A stretch of DNA of 64,000 nt from assembly GCA_009103225.1 (NCBI GenBank), contig RHPI01000260.1, positions 94,469 through 158,468 of the forward strand, read 5' to 3'. The position numbers were made by a program, and so were the translations under genes. The notes below the pieces were generated by a model. That model worked only from the letters and a program-made list of their open reading frames with translations, was not told the DNA's origin and made no database searches. Of this stretch, positions 1 through 11,940 are shown one piece after another. The first letter of the stretch is position 1, and each line of letters opens with the position of its first letter. The DNA comes from Chlorokybus atmophyticus. Lineage: Eukaryota; Streptophyta; Chlorokybophyceae; Chlorokybales; Chlorokybaceae.

Positions 1-446
1 TCACTCAGCCAACTGAGTGCTTGATAAAGTCCTACTCACAAGCACGATTTATGCACGCTCAGACCACTACGTACACAACCCTGCTCAAGCCCTGCTTTAA
101 AGCTTTTCTCTCTCACTTCCGCTCAGCTGCTTTGCCAACCACCACCACTCCATCTCTTACCGCCATGCTCAACCGTCTGAGTCCGGGTGGAGGAGGCGAC
201 ACCCGTGCTCTCACGGCGAGACTCCGAGCAACTGTCAACCCCCTCGCTGTGAGCTGCGGGCGCCTGCACAAGCACGCGCCGCCGCCGGCCACCGCCGCCC
301 CCAGCATTTGATCCTGCCATGCCGTTGTCCCTATGCCACAGCTGAGCTAGCAGTGCTCTGCAGCGTCAGCGGCGGCGGTGGAGGCGGCGGTGGAGGTGTG
401 GACGGAGGAGCGTGGGGACAGCGGGGCGGTGGAGTGTTGCGCCTCC
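1..446. other. 5' flank of the SET-domain gene
   Basis: No gene is recognised here. Open frames in this stretch are GC-rich shadows without domain features. It presumably holds the 5' leader and promoter of the methyltransferase that starts at 447. A GGCGGT-rich stretch at about 370-395 lies just before the chosen ATG. Confidence 0.5.
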
Positions 447-3400
447 ATGGACTCTTCAGCGCAGGCTCTCCTAGTATGGCTGAAGGTCAGTCGCGTGGTC
501 GGTACAGTCGTTGTTCAGGTTGTCGTCCGCCTTGCCATGCCTGCGCTGCATGGCCATTGTTCTGCTGCTATGTTGCTCCTGTTCTGCTTGATTGTCGATC
601 GAATCACAGCGTTGTCACATAGGTATACCTAGCTATACCTGCTGTGACACAACGCAACAAACCGCAATGGTGTGTTGAAACGACAAGTTGCACCGCCTTT
701 TACAGGAGCAAGGAGCGGAGGTCAAGGGGTGCAGCATCAAGCGTACCAAAGCAGGGTGGGGCGTTTTTGCTGACGAAGACTGGAGCAAAGGTGCTTCACG
801 TTACCATTTTGACAGTTGCCAGCGCACACAGCGTCACACAGTAGTATGCTGTTTCATGCATGCCTGCTTGCTTGTGGACACTCAATTGGTGACAGCCCGC
901 TCTCTGTGTGACGCTGTGTGCAACATGTCGCTCCCGTTCACTGTAGCTTTTGGTTGGTTTAAGCTGCTAGTCGTCATGTTAAGCTGTAACTTGTATGGAG
1001 CATGCAAGTGCCTAACACCGCGCTTATAACTTGCAGGGGCCCTGATGACACTGCCGCTGTCAATGGCGCTCGTTCCTGAGACAGTGCTGGCGCAGGAAGA
1101 TATTGGGGCACTGCTGGCGCACCTACTGCGCGATGGACTTGTGGACGGGCCCCTGCTCGTCATGCTGTTCCTCGCTGTTGAAAGGGCCAAAGGGGCCGAG
1201 TCGCGCTGGGCACCGTATCCGAACAATGCAACAGCAATTGCTTGCCTGCTCTATGTTTCAACTCCAGCCGTGCAATGTAGTATGTACTTCGCACATGCAG
1301 ATGAGCATAATGCTCCCTTGACTCGGTACTTGCAGTTACATGTCCATGCTGCCGACCGGCTTTTCAACACCTTTGTTTTACGTGGAAGACACCTTGCAGC
1401 AGCTTGCGGGGACAACATTGCACTCAGCCACCTCAATCAAGGTACACGGAAATGATGCACTGCAGATCTAGTGCGAATGGAAGGCACTCAAACTTGGTTG
1501 GATGCAGCTGCAACAGCTGCAACGTGTCCACAAGGAGAGTTTTGAAAAGATTTACGCGCGACTTCTACTGGAAGTCGGCATTGAGCAAGCGTGCGTGTGC
1601 TTCGGTCACCTCAAATGTTGACCATCGCGAGCTGTATAATGCTTGCTACCGCTTAACTAGCAGCTAATGCGAACGCAGCTGTGCCGGTACTGACACGATG
1701 TGCATTGCAGGCCTGTGTCCTTTGACGACTTCCTCTGGTGAGTCTCTCATTGGCGTTGTATTGTTGTTCACCCTTTCAACTATGCTTCAGCGCAAACAGC
1801 AGCCTATGTGGGCAGGGCCTACTCAGTATACTGGTCGCGTGTTCTCCAGTTTCCAGATGTGCTAGGTACGGAGGATGGCGATGAAGACAAGATGGAGAAG
1901 GACACCAGTTTTATGGAGGGCATTATCGTCGGCATTGATATCTGCAACCATGGTATCCTGCTGCTTGCGGCATTTTTCATCACACGTGTAGGCAGGCATT
2001 CTGAGTTGTATCCTTTTAGATCCGCAAGCATTTGCACGCTTTGAAGTTGAAGGTGCAGAAGCCCCCATTTCTCAGCAGCCGTTCTCGGTCAGCCTTGTGC
2101 CGGGTAATTGGCTGCAACGTGTGCATTGTGTTGGCGTTGCTAGTGCTGCGTGTTTCACATGTGATGTGCAGCTAAGGCTGGCGCCCTTGAGGCTGGTAAG
2201 GAGGTGTGCATCAGCTATGGCCACAAGAGCAATGAGGTAATGACTTTGACTTGCATGGATGCGTTATGCTTCCAGGCGACATGGTGATCCCTATGCTGTT
2301 ATCAGGAGCTGCTGTTCTTGTACGGTTTTGTTCTGGAGAACAACACTGCGGACAGCCTTATGGTAAGCGTATGCTCATTGTCTGAAGGGAGGTATTGCCT
2401 GCGCATACACATTGAGCGTTGGTCACTTACCAATGTGTCTATGGTTGCCTCTGCCAACATGATGCCTGATTGCAACTGGCTGCAAGCAGATCCATTGCCT
2501 CGATCATTTGCAAGCAGACACCAATGGCCAGCTGCGCGCAGGCCTGTTGACATATCTGGTACGCGGTATGCTAATAACTTGCAAAGGTGTCCGAGGTTGA
2601 TAAAGGCTTGGTTTGCAACACATTCATGTTGAAGTTTGCGCGTATTTGTCCTTTCTTGCTGTGTTGTTCACGCAGCTGTCTGTGTGGTAGGGCCTTTCTC
2701 CACAATGGCTTCTCCCTTCGATGCCAATGTCGACCAACAGTGACAATGATGCTACTGCTGACAAGCAACATGCCCTGCCGCTCAACTGCTTAGCTGCATT
2801 GAGAGTGCTTGCAATGCCTGTTGATGAGCTCGAAGGCCTGACGAAAGTCATCCAGCACGTGCAGGAGTTCAAGGTATGTGTGGTTTGTTACATGTATACA
2901 CGCTTGCAAGATTATTTCTGGCTGTTCTTTTGCTTGATGCATATATTGTTGGCAAGCAATCAACTCCTACACCATATTTTGTGTAGGCCATTGTACACTG
3001 TCGTGTTGTGATTTATGTGACCTGTCATACAGGTGCAGATAGAGAACCAACAAGAGTCTGTTCCGGAAGACTCTGACCCTGACTCTGAGTCCAACGTGCC
3101 CAAGTCAAGTCGCCCCTCCACGCTGCCACCTGAGCTGATGCATGAGGTCACTGAAAAGGCAGCTGTGATACAGAATGGCTACCCTGAACTCAACCGCAAA
3201 GCTTATGATATCCTGGTCGGACTCCTTCAAGACAAGTGAGTTGACGGAGTATGCACACATTCCCGCTGCCAACTCCATGGCAGTCTCTTTGTCGTCTGCT
3301 TTGGTAGCCATCAACACTGTTGAAGTGCATGGATTGTCTTTCTGTTGCACTAGGTTGACAGCGATGGAAACTGGCACCGGAACATATGAAGAGGACATGG

Positions 3401-3767
3401 AGCGCATGACTAAGCTGAGGTATGCATTGCACCGTGACGTGCAAGTGAGATGGAAATGGTTTGCAAGCAGTTTTGTTGTGTTATACATGTTGAATGCGTG
3501 ATACAGCAACAAACCTGCATTGGATGGGCATGACTGTTTGCTGAGAGTATATCGCCTTGTATTGTGCACAGGAACCCTATACCAGAGCCTGGCCCATCAG
3601 ACAAGGGCAAAGCAGTTGCCGGGTCGGGTGACACGCAAGATACATACAACTGTGTCGTCTACAGAGCGTCGCAGAAGAAAATAACAAAGACATATCTTGA
3701 GCTGGTCGGACGCTTGGCTGAAGAGGCGACGGCGCAAGTTTCTGGTACGCAAGACAGCAGCGCTTGA
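447..3767 (+). CDS. SET-domain protein lysine methyltransferase with Rubisco-LSMT substrate-binding domain
   Basis: Predicted S-adenosylmethionine-dependent protein-lysine methyltransferase of the LSMT/SETD3/SETD4 type. Sixteen exons join in phase into 537 residues: 447-485, 706-790, 1037-1214, 1336-1441, 1472-1590, 1710-1736, 1816-1952, 2020-2103, 2172-2236, 2306-2362, about 2490-2558, 2691-2873, 3033-3235, 3354-3419 and 3572-3767. (Fifteen are certain; a further small exon near 2587 was considered and left out.) The first ATG in frame is 447; an upstream open frame starts only with GTG. The N-terminal SET part shows GWGVFA and the LPTGFSTPLFY segment. The catalytic C-terminal part has DICNH followed by a typical SYGHKSNEELLFLYGFVLENN signature split over two exons. 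The Rubis-subst-bind part follows, with LPLNCLAALRVLAM and VVYRASQKKITKTYLE near the end. The substrate cannot be told from sequence; Rubisco, aldolase, actin and ribosomal targets are all known in the family. No transit peptide is obvious. Confidence 0.93.
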
Positions 3768-4625
3768 TGCACATTAATTCAAGATGTGTCTCCTGGCGTG
3801 CTCGAACCGTGTGAGATATTTGTTGTGGATTGGTATGCAGCTATTGTACTGTGATTGTAGTCAATGTGAAACGCCACATCTGTGTACCAGTCAGACTGTG
3901 CAAGGGGCATACTGATCCACTGCTTGGATTGCAAGCTGTGCTGGAGTTTTGGATGATTACGACGTCTGTCATTAATGTGTTGATGACAAACTATGAATCA
4001 GGGTCCATTTTATAGCACTTGGAGATTCTCAACATAAGCAACCAACCTTAGTTTAAATGTGGACCTATTCTGGTCTATACTACACTCAAGGGCACACAAT
4101 GTGCCCATTCACTAGCTTGTCCTATTTACATATCTTCTTTAATCAAAACTCGCGCATCTTTTCTCTTCAATCCACCACGCATGTTGACACAGCTACTAGG
4201 ACTGCGTTCTGGTCAACTACACTCCGTCCAGACACTACGCATGAAGCCCTGGCATCGCAGTCATCGCCTTTAAAGTGTGGCGTGGTGTGGTGAGGGGGAG
4301 GATGGAGCACCAACATAACGGACTGGGTACTTGTGCACCTTCAGTTCCACACAACATGTAGGCTACTTTGAAGGGAGCAGAGGAAGAGAGGCTAGCAAGC
4401 AGGGGAAGGGCGCGCGGGGCGTGTTCTCAGCACACTGCTGACTCAGTGTGCCAATTGTTCGGTTCTTCTTGACCTCTAACAGCGTTGCTCTGCAAATGGG
4501 CACACTTGGGTTAGCAAAGTGGGAACACAGGCAGCAAGCAGGGGAGGGTGGGCATGCAGGGTTCACTATGTTCATGTCATGGTACAGAGCAGCATGCAGC
4601 TTGCTTACCGATTGTACTTGCTGTT
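3768..4625. other. Convergent intergenic region
   Basis: This stretch lies between two 3' ends (SET gene on plus, kinase gene on minus). No coding signature or RNA gene is recognised; it should contain the two 3' untranslated regions. Confidence 0.6.
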
Positions 4626-6753
4626 TTACATCAGAGATGATAGGCAAGCTTGCAGAATCTGAGCCACTTCAGGCATGGTAGGGCGCGTCCAAGGCTGGCT
4701 GCTTGCGCAGCGGGCAGCCAATGCGACAACCATGTGGAATGCGGGGAAGTGGACTCCTGCCATCAGCGGGTCGGCCAGCTTGTACGTCTCATTTGCCTCT
4801 AGCATGCGTGTCACCTGCGTAGCACACAGGTGCTGTTCAGGACTCTGTTGCGCTGTCGATTGAACAAACAAACACGCGCTCAACAACTGCAAATGTATTG
4901 AGGTCTTACCCATATGAGCAGGTGTTGCATGCCGCAGGGCTGGTGTTCGTCAAATGGAGGGTGGCCTGTCATAAGCTCCATCAACAAGATGCCATAACTG
5001 TACACATCGCTTTCACAGGACGCGACAGAGGTGGACATGTACCTGCAGGTCACCACAACAATCAGTTTTCACAACACAAAACCGAGCTCACATGGGCAGC
5101 ATTGTAGCATGAAGGGTCACAATGGAGCTCATATACTCACTCTGGAGCGCAGTAGCCGTAGGAGCCGACCACGCGGGTTTCGTGACCCACATCGCCATCG
5201 AGGCGTTTAGCAACTCCAAAGTCAGCAATCTGCAAATAACAGAAACGGTTAGTCCTTTCCACAGCACGTGTAGACTGCAGTCTGCTTTGGCACCACACGC
5301 ACCTTTGGGAGCAGGTTTTTACAGAGCAGAACATTCTTGGGTTTGAGGTCTCTGTGAAGGACAGGTGGGTCCTGCCCGTGCAAACATGCGAGCCCGCGCG
5401 CAATCCCTATCGCGATTACCAGCCGCTGCATCCAAGTGAGCGCTCGCGAAGTGTCTGCACAAGCGAATATGTGCACTTGGTTACAGCGTGTCCACATGAA
5501 CACATGTACATGTGCAGTTCCCCTTGGCGTTTTTGTGGGGGAGGGGGGCAGCAAAGGCATACCTGTTATTCTCAACCTGTCTGCAAGAGTGCCACCCTCC
5601 ATTAAGTCCACCACTAACAACATCTTGTTGCCTGGAGCTGTGCATATGCTGTGTGTCCAACGATAACCGTCAAGGCGTGTTTTCAAGGACGTTGCTTGCA
5701 CACTGTACGTGGGTGAAGCCATCCAATACAAAAACAGTGCGGGGACTTACGATAGTAGAGGCAGAATGTTCGGGTGCTGGATGCCGTACAATGCCGTGAC
5801 TTGTGCAAGAAACTCTCCTTGCGCTGTCGCGCATGCATTGAGGTCCATCACCTTGACAGCAGCTTGCTACAGCACAGCCACAATAGTCAGTCATGCACTT
5901 GCGCTGTATAAAGTTTTCTCACATCGTGCGTTGAAGTAATAGATGTGCAGTAACCACTCACAGTTCCATCGGGAAAGCGTGCTTCGTACACAGCGCCAAA
6001 GGCTCCGGAACCCAGAAGCCGGCTTGAGGCAAAACATTCTGTGGCCTGCACCAGGTCCATGTACGAGTACTCCACATGCGCGTTATTAACGTTGATAACC
6101 ACCTCCGCTAGGCTTCTTTCATTGCGAGAATCTGTTGCATATACATGAACAGTCAGAAGCAAGCCCCAGCTTTCACAAAGTCCTGTGCTGTATGTTGTCT
6201 GTGCATGCACCACCCAACAAGTGACAAATCATACGGACGCACACATGCTTGGACTTGCAGCAAGCTAGCGGAGTGTGTAGTTCAATGCCACAAGTCCTTA
6301 TTGCATGCACGCTCAGTGCATAGTGTACTTAAGCTGTGCATGCATGCTCACTCATACAAAGCATGCAGGCTGCACAGAATAGCTGAGAAAACCAAAAAAA
6401 AAAATATATTACTTGCACGGACATGACTGCCTATATTGTCTGCTCAATCCGTTGCATGTCCACTTACTATACACGTGCGCAACATGCATCACAATATGTA
6501 CACCCAGCTCGCAACCATAGCAACGACAAGTACCTTGCCAAGGCACAGCCATTGGGCTCATGTCGCCACTCTTCGACCTGGCAGGCGCACCATAGACCCA
6601 TGGGTTTTGGCTGCGCTGCTTTCTGCAGAACCATATGCAGCCTGAGATGGTGAGGAGGATGGCGCCGAGGAGGACACAGCCACCGACGATAAGGGCTGCA
6701 GGCATACCAGCGATGTTTGAGGCAAAGTCGACGGAGGGGACAGCCACAGGCAT
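4626..6753 (-). CDS. Membrane-anchored RLK/Pelle-type protein kinase lacking a visible ectodomain
   Basis: Eight exons on the minus strand join exactly in phase into 384 residues: 6753-6534, 6131-5962, 5866-5751, 5648-5563, 5454-5303, 5229-5141, 5042-4910 and 4814-4626. About 20 N-terminal residues precede one transmembrane helix (ALIVGGCVLLGAILLTISGC) and a basic stop-transfer patch. The kinase domain shows the glycine loop LLGSGAFGAVYEA, the ATP-binding lysine in AAVKVM, the catalytic loop HRDLKPKNVLL, the DFG motif in ADFGVAKR, an activation segment VVGSYGYCAPEY, and DVYSYGILLMELMTG; all core catalytic residues are present. Loop and APE context resemble plant RLK/Pelle kinases, so Ser/Thr specificity at the plasma membrane is inferred. 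The missing ectodomain is odd: either upstream exons were not recognised, or this is a receptor-like cytoplasmic type with a membrane anchor. A CCAGGC tandem repeat sits directly upstream of the ATG. Confidence 0.9.
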
Positions 6754-6761
6754 CGGGCTGA

Positions 6762-6796
6762 GCCTGGCCTGGCCTGGCCTGGCCTGGTCTGGCCTG
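6762..6796. repeat. GGCCT tandem repeat upstream of kinase start
   Basis: Roughly seven head-to-tail copies of a five-base GGCCT unit (read on plus), ending about nine bases 5' of the kinase ATG. Related runs occur near 54728 and 63008. Confidence 0.85.
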
Positions 6797-8938
6797 TTGC
6801 CCACTGCTCTGGCCCTGGCCTCAACTGTGCTCCGCTCTGGACTGTTTAAGCAACACTGATCTGATGCAGAGCAGTTTGGTGAACGAAGAGAGAGAGCGAG
6901 AGTAAGTGGAAGTCAGAGCCAAGCCTTGGGCCTTTACCTCAAGCTACCGCTGGCCTTTACGTCTAGAGCTCTGGAGCTCAAGCCTTTCAACTAGCACTGC
7001 CTAGTGCTACTCCGTACTTGTGTCCTTAATAACCGCCCAGCAAATCTGAGCTGTAAGACTTGAGGCATCGGCGTAGCCATTGCCTGTGAGAAGCCGAGGC
7101 GGCGGCGGCGGTAGCCTCTAGCTTACAATTCGAACTATGTACTGCTTAGCTTCCGCTTCTGGCTCAGTCCAAAGTGCCTAGCGTTAAAATGGCTCCCCTC
7201 AGTACGGTGGATGCAAGCCCACAAATAGAGATACACATGCACACACGCACCCAGGCTCAGAGATACACGCTCTGATACAGCCAACGCTTGATTCTCTCTC
7301 CCTAACAGCCGCCATGCATGCGGCGACAAAAAGCAATAGGCTGCGCCAGCTGTGACAGCCTACCGGTAGAGCAAAATGTACTACTGGTAGTGCTGCCATT
7401 ATGACTGCAGTGTACTGGCACTCCCCTTTCGACCCCACTCATTCCCTACACTCCGAGCCACCAAGCAACCGTGCACATCAACAACCTCGCCAACTAGGCA
7501 GCGCCTAAACTCTCCGAACAAAACCTAAAAGCGTGCAGAGTGTCATCAGAGTGGCACTCTGTCACCATTGGTGCTGGCTTGATCTCCCGCAATAACTGTA
7601 AGAGGATCGCATACTTACCAGTGGCATGTTCGGCAACACAAGAACAAATTCGGACCAGTCACATCACACAGGGCGAAAGAGAGCCGTGAACTTGTTGAGA
7701 GCCTTTACCTACCTTGCACGAGGCGATAAGTCTGAAAAGGGCTGGAGAGGGAAGCCACCAACCGCAATGACACCAATTTCAATTGCTACCAGTCGTTGGG
7801 ATGGGCCGTTTATGAGCCTGCGACCGAGGCCTGTTCCGCATGCTGGACAGGGCTGAAAGTTTCAGCCAGAAAAGGGAAGCCACCAACTTCACAGAACACC
7901 GCAAGTTTTTCAAGGTCTTATCAGGAATAAAAGGTTTCCACGGGGAAAGTACACCTTTGTAAAAGTCAAAGGCTTGACTCGTGCTCGACGTTTCATGTGA
8001 CCTCAGTCCCCAAAGGTCGCGAGTCGCAGGGCAGTGACTGTGCACTGACCGAGTGGCACAGCCTGTGCCGCACAGGGACGACTGCCGCCATGTCCGGTAC
8101 ATGGCGGCCTACGTCCGCCCCTCTACATGTGTCTGCTCAGCCAATGAAACGGGCAAGTGTGGCGGACAAGGGCGGCGGCGCGCGGGCAGGTCTCAGATCT
8201 TCAGCCTCATTTCACACATTCATCATTGTCTGCGTGGCGGCGCTATGGCGGCAGCTTCGAGGTGGACAGATTGTAGGGTACATAGAGCATCACAGTAGCC
8301 CAACCTGGGTAATGATGGTTCCGGACTGGCACTTCTGATTGCCAGGGCATGTTTGGTTGTACGGGTGCATGTGACACGTTCGTCGCAGTTTTGCACTTGT
8401 CTGCGTCCACAAACAGCACGGAGTGGTTAGCAAGCACCACGTGTGCTGTAGGCTACTCAGAAACCGCTTCTGCCTGGTTGTTGGGCTCGAGGTGCCGGTT
8501 CATAAATCGCGATCATTGATTGCCGATCAACCCCCTTTCTGGCGCGTAAGGGCGGCTGACACGGGATGATCACGTTGGGATGGCCCACTTTGCCATCCCA
8601 TGAAGAATATATTACCGAGCCGTCAACTTCTGGACTGCCGCGGACTTGTGATGAAACCTTTGACTGCAACACTCGATGCATAGGCTGCAAGAGGGGCATG
8701 CATAACAAACATCTTGAAAGCATTAGGCGTTGACTGCTATAAACATACAAACAAGTATATCTATAGATCAAATTATTCAAGCGCATGCCTCCAACTTCAT
8801 TATCATGTTGTACCTTGAACCTGATTGGATTGTTTTGCACTGTATGATTGTTGTGCCGTTACGTATCGTTATGGAAACTACTTAAAGAGGGCACAAAACA
8901 TGACATTTGTCTACAATATGTGAATGTTATTAAGTGAT
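6797..8938. other. Intergenic region upstream of the kinase gene
   Basis: No recognised gene. Open frames on both strands (for example minus 8457-8840) show no domain features or consistent splice sites. An undetected ectodomain exon of the kinase could lie here, but nothing supports one. Confidence 0.5.
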
Positions 8939-8948
8939 TGATATTTAT

Positions 8949-9004
8949 CACTGTGCCGCCAATTTGATTTGTCCAATTGGATTGATGAAATTGGCGGCAC
9001 AGTG
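8949..9004. repeat. Short inverted repeat, MITE-like
   Basis: Perfect 17-bp arms at 8949-8965 (CACTGTGCCGCCAATTT) and 8988-9004 are separated by 22 bases. Weaker symmetry extends outward to about 8939 and 9016 (GATATTTAT on the left against an ATAAATC on the right). Possibly a small foldback element; no open frame inside. Confidence 0.8.
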
Positions 9005-9819
9005 GTAACATAAATCTAATTTTTATGAACTATAAACTTGGCAATAGGAAGTAAAGCGCACGCCGCGGCGACAATGGTATGTAATAGCATATTAAACCAT
9101 TTCAACATAGTTGCATCGAGGAGTATATTTATGCACCTTTAAAAAAGGGCTTTATACTTATGCAAATGGTTGGCACATTGTTTTAGGCACGAGATCATTA
9201 ATACTATATTGTAAGTTGCGCGTGACAAGTGAAGACCACTTATGCTCATTGTAGAATCATAAGCAATATACATTATGCACGCGCACGACACTCGCATAAA
9301 CGTATTTCACAACAACTTTTGATGTTAATGTATATGAGCACGAATGGTAACACTGCACTTCAATTTACAACTGTTCGTTGTAAATCATGTACACGAGGTG
9401 ATTATAAACAAATGTTTTGCTTTTTACTGTAATCATGTATACTACTACTATAGCGGTTATACAGCTGCGTAGTCCAATTGCTATGCTATTCACAACAATA
9501 GTTAATGCTTTCTCAATCCACATGAAGACCAAAATTCAGTTTGGGGACATATAAGAATCAGGTAGGGGGCAAAAGTGAAGAGTGGAGCTTAAAATACGGT
9601 CAGTCATGAAGAGTTAAATACTGGTATGCAAGTAAGATATTGCTGTTGGCCGCCATTACCGTGTGCAAATAAACCTAACGGTTGTTGGAGTGCGGCTGTT
9701 GGCATAGTGTGCAATGCGATGCTAAAGGCATTAAAATATTGGTGCGACACCCAAGCTAGCCTATGACGGTGCCATGGTTTCATTTATCACAGAGCACGCT
9801 TGCTATAAACCTTGCAGCA

Positions 9820-10222
9820 TTAATGTCAATATGGACAGCATGTTGGCATGCATGCAAACAGTCAAGGGGCCTCACTGCATTATAATCATAAGCATAAGTC
9901 TTGTAGACCACGTGCATACATTAGCTTTCCACTTTGGCGCTTAATTGCAAGCAACAGCATGCTCATGGCAATTAAGTGGTAATTTACAATTGCAAAGTAC
10001 AATGCGAGGCCTCGCGACCACTGCAATGCTTTTTTGCTAATCGATTTGGAAAGCAACAATGTTAATAATGACGGCATGTTGGCATGCACACAAATAATGA
10101 ACAGGCCTCAATGCATTGTAAGCACAAGTCTTGTAAATTACGTGCATGCCTTGGTGCTTTCCATTTTTGCACTTAATCGCAAGCGACGGCATGCTCATGC
10201 CCATTGCGTTGTAGTTTACAAC
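9820..10222. repeat. Diverged direct duplication, offset 236 bp
   Basis: About 170 bp at 9820-9992 recurs, diverged, at 10056-10222. Both copies carry GCATGTTGGCATGCA, an AAGTCTTGTA block, a GCTTTCCA block and a CATGCTCATG block in the same order. Non-coding, AT-rich surroundings. A 9-bp-arm hairpin (CTCGTAATC/GATTACGAG) follows at about 10220-10250. Confidence 0.7.
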
Positions 10223-10249
10223 TCGTAATCGCTACGATAGTGATTACGA

Positions 10250-11940
10250 GTGTTAATGGATAAAAACATAAAATATTAGCGATTTTGATAATGCATTGTA
10301 TACTTCACAATTGCTTTACTTATGGGGCATTATTTTATTGATTTTGAGTTTTATCACTCTTGCACAGAACGCGCATGATGCCTCAAGCCACTTATTAATG
10401 CATATATTTTAATGGAGCCCCCCAATTATAACAGCCCCAACCCTTTTTGCGGGGGGCAGGTGCGGTGGGGGTCTTTACTGAAGGGGCTTTAATAAAAAAG
10501 GGGGGGCTTGTACTTCTAGCTAGAAGTTATGGTGAGGACCATAACAGACATCATTTTTGCTGCCTATTGTTGTGCAAGGTATGGTGGCCTGCCGCCGCCC
10601 ATAGCGGCAACGGGCTATGGCTATGCAGGTGGTTAATTGTTGCATATGTTGTTGTGAATAGGCTCAAGAGTGACTTGCATACACAATTGACACAGAGCAT
10701 AATGCACGTGGTTGAGTAACAATGACCCGCAGCAGGTGGTGATGTTGAGGGGTGATGCAGCAAATGTTACAGGAGTTGCGTATACAAACTATTAAGCGAG
10801 GGTTTTAGGGGCACGTCATTACTTATTCAGTGCGTCTCAACGCATGATGCCGCGCACCAGCTATCAACCTACTACAGTCCAACCACTCTGTATCCACGCT
10901 CTATTATACATGGGAATACAAACGCATAAAAGTATAACTTTTGCTCATGTAAGCAGTGCACACTCTAGCGTAAGCATAAATACAACATCTTGTGCATGCA
11001 TATCACGAGGGTAACTGTCTATAATCTATCACTTCCCTCTTTGCACCACTATGAGCATATTAAAAGGTCATTTAAGTATGCATGATGTGCATGCAACGAG
11101 GGATGTAATTGCGTTGTACACACATAAATGGAAGGATTGAAGCACACACCTCGGTGTCTGCACCACAATGTTCGACACAGATCGTGTGCTTGGAAAGCGA
11201 TTTGACTACACTACTTGGAACAATCTGCTTGCTTCAAAGCAGTATGAACATCATCGTCATTATCCTTTTTGTAGCTGTCTCTGACCAAGCAGAAACGCAG
11301 TGCGCTTACTACGGCAGCTTTCATCCCCAAAAGAACGCCTGCACTTGGCACGAACATGCTCGGCGGCGGCGGCGGCGGCGGGTGGCGCCTGTGACAGATG
11401 CAGGCGTTCGGCCAGTGGCTAGTTGGAGCCGCCGCCTGCACCACAGGTCAGCCGCATGCGCAGGTGCGAGTGTTTCAGGGCTGTTGCCGCAGCGCTCGGC
11501 TGCCACAGCTGTCAGCACCACTCCTCCTTGACAGAACTTGTGGACTGCACTATGCCAGGTAGAACGACCTGGTGAAAGCATGTTCCAGACACATTGTGAC
11601 GCTCATGCGCTTTGCACAATGTGCATGCTTGTCACAGTGTCACGGATGGTGCCTACCAACTGCCTGCGAGCATGTGTGCGTCTGCTGTCAAGCCCGTGCA
11701 CAGCTGACACCTCAAGACATATCTAACATCAAGTCGCTGTCAATACCTGGTCTTCGTTGCAAGCGTGGGAGCAAGGGATTGGTTACACAGCATTGCCTAC
11801 GCAAAGTTGACGTCATGCTGCTTCCTCATAAAACGGCGTACATGCAGCTTGCATGTGGTCTTGCAAGTTAGCCTGCCTGCCTGATGGCATGAATGGCAGG
11901 GTGCATAAGAAGCCTTTACGCTCACCAATAAGCATCCTCT
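10250..11940. other. Upstream region of the DUF819 gene
   Basis: AT-rich to about 11100, then more balanced. A frame with seven arginines from a CGG run (about 11359-11380) followed by a plausible donor near 11447, and a second frame near 11700-11800, could be 5' exons carrying a plastid targeting peptide for the next gene. No ATG could be fixed. Confidence 0.4.

Noticed and set aside
2587-2640. Possible extra SET-gene exon reading VSEVDKGLVCNTFM
   Set aside because: The neighbouring exons 2558 and 2691 already join in phase, giving the expected family sequence; no convincing donor follows this stretch.
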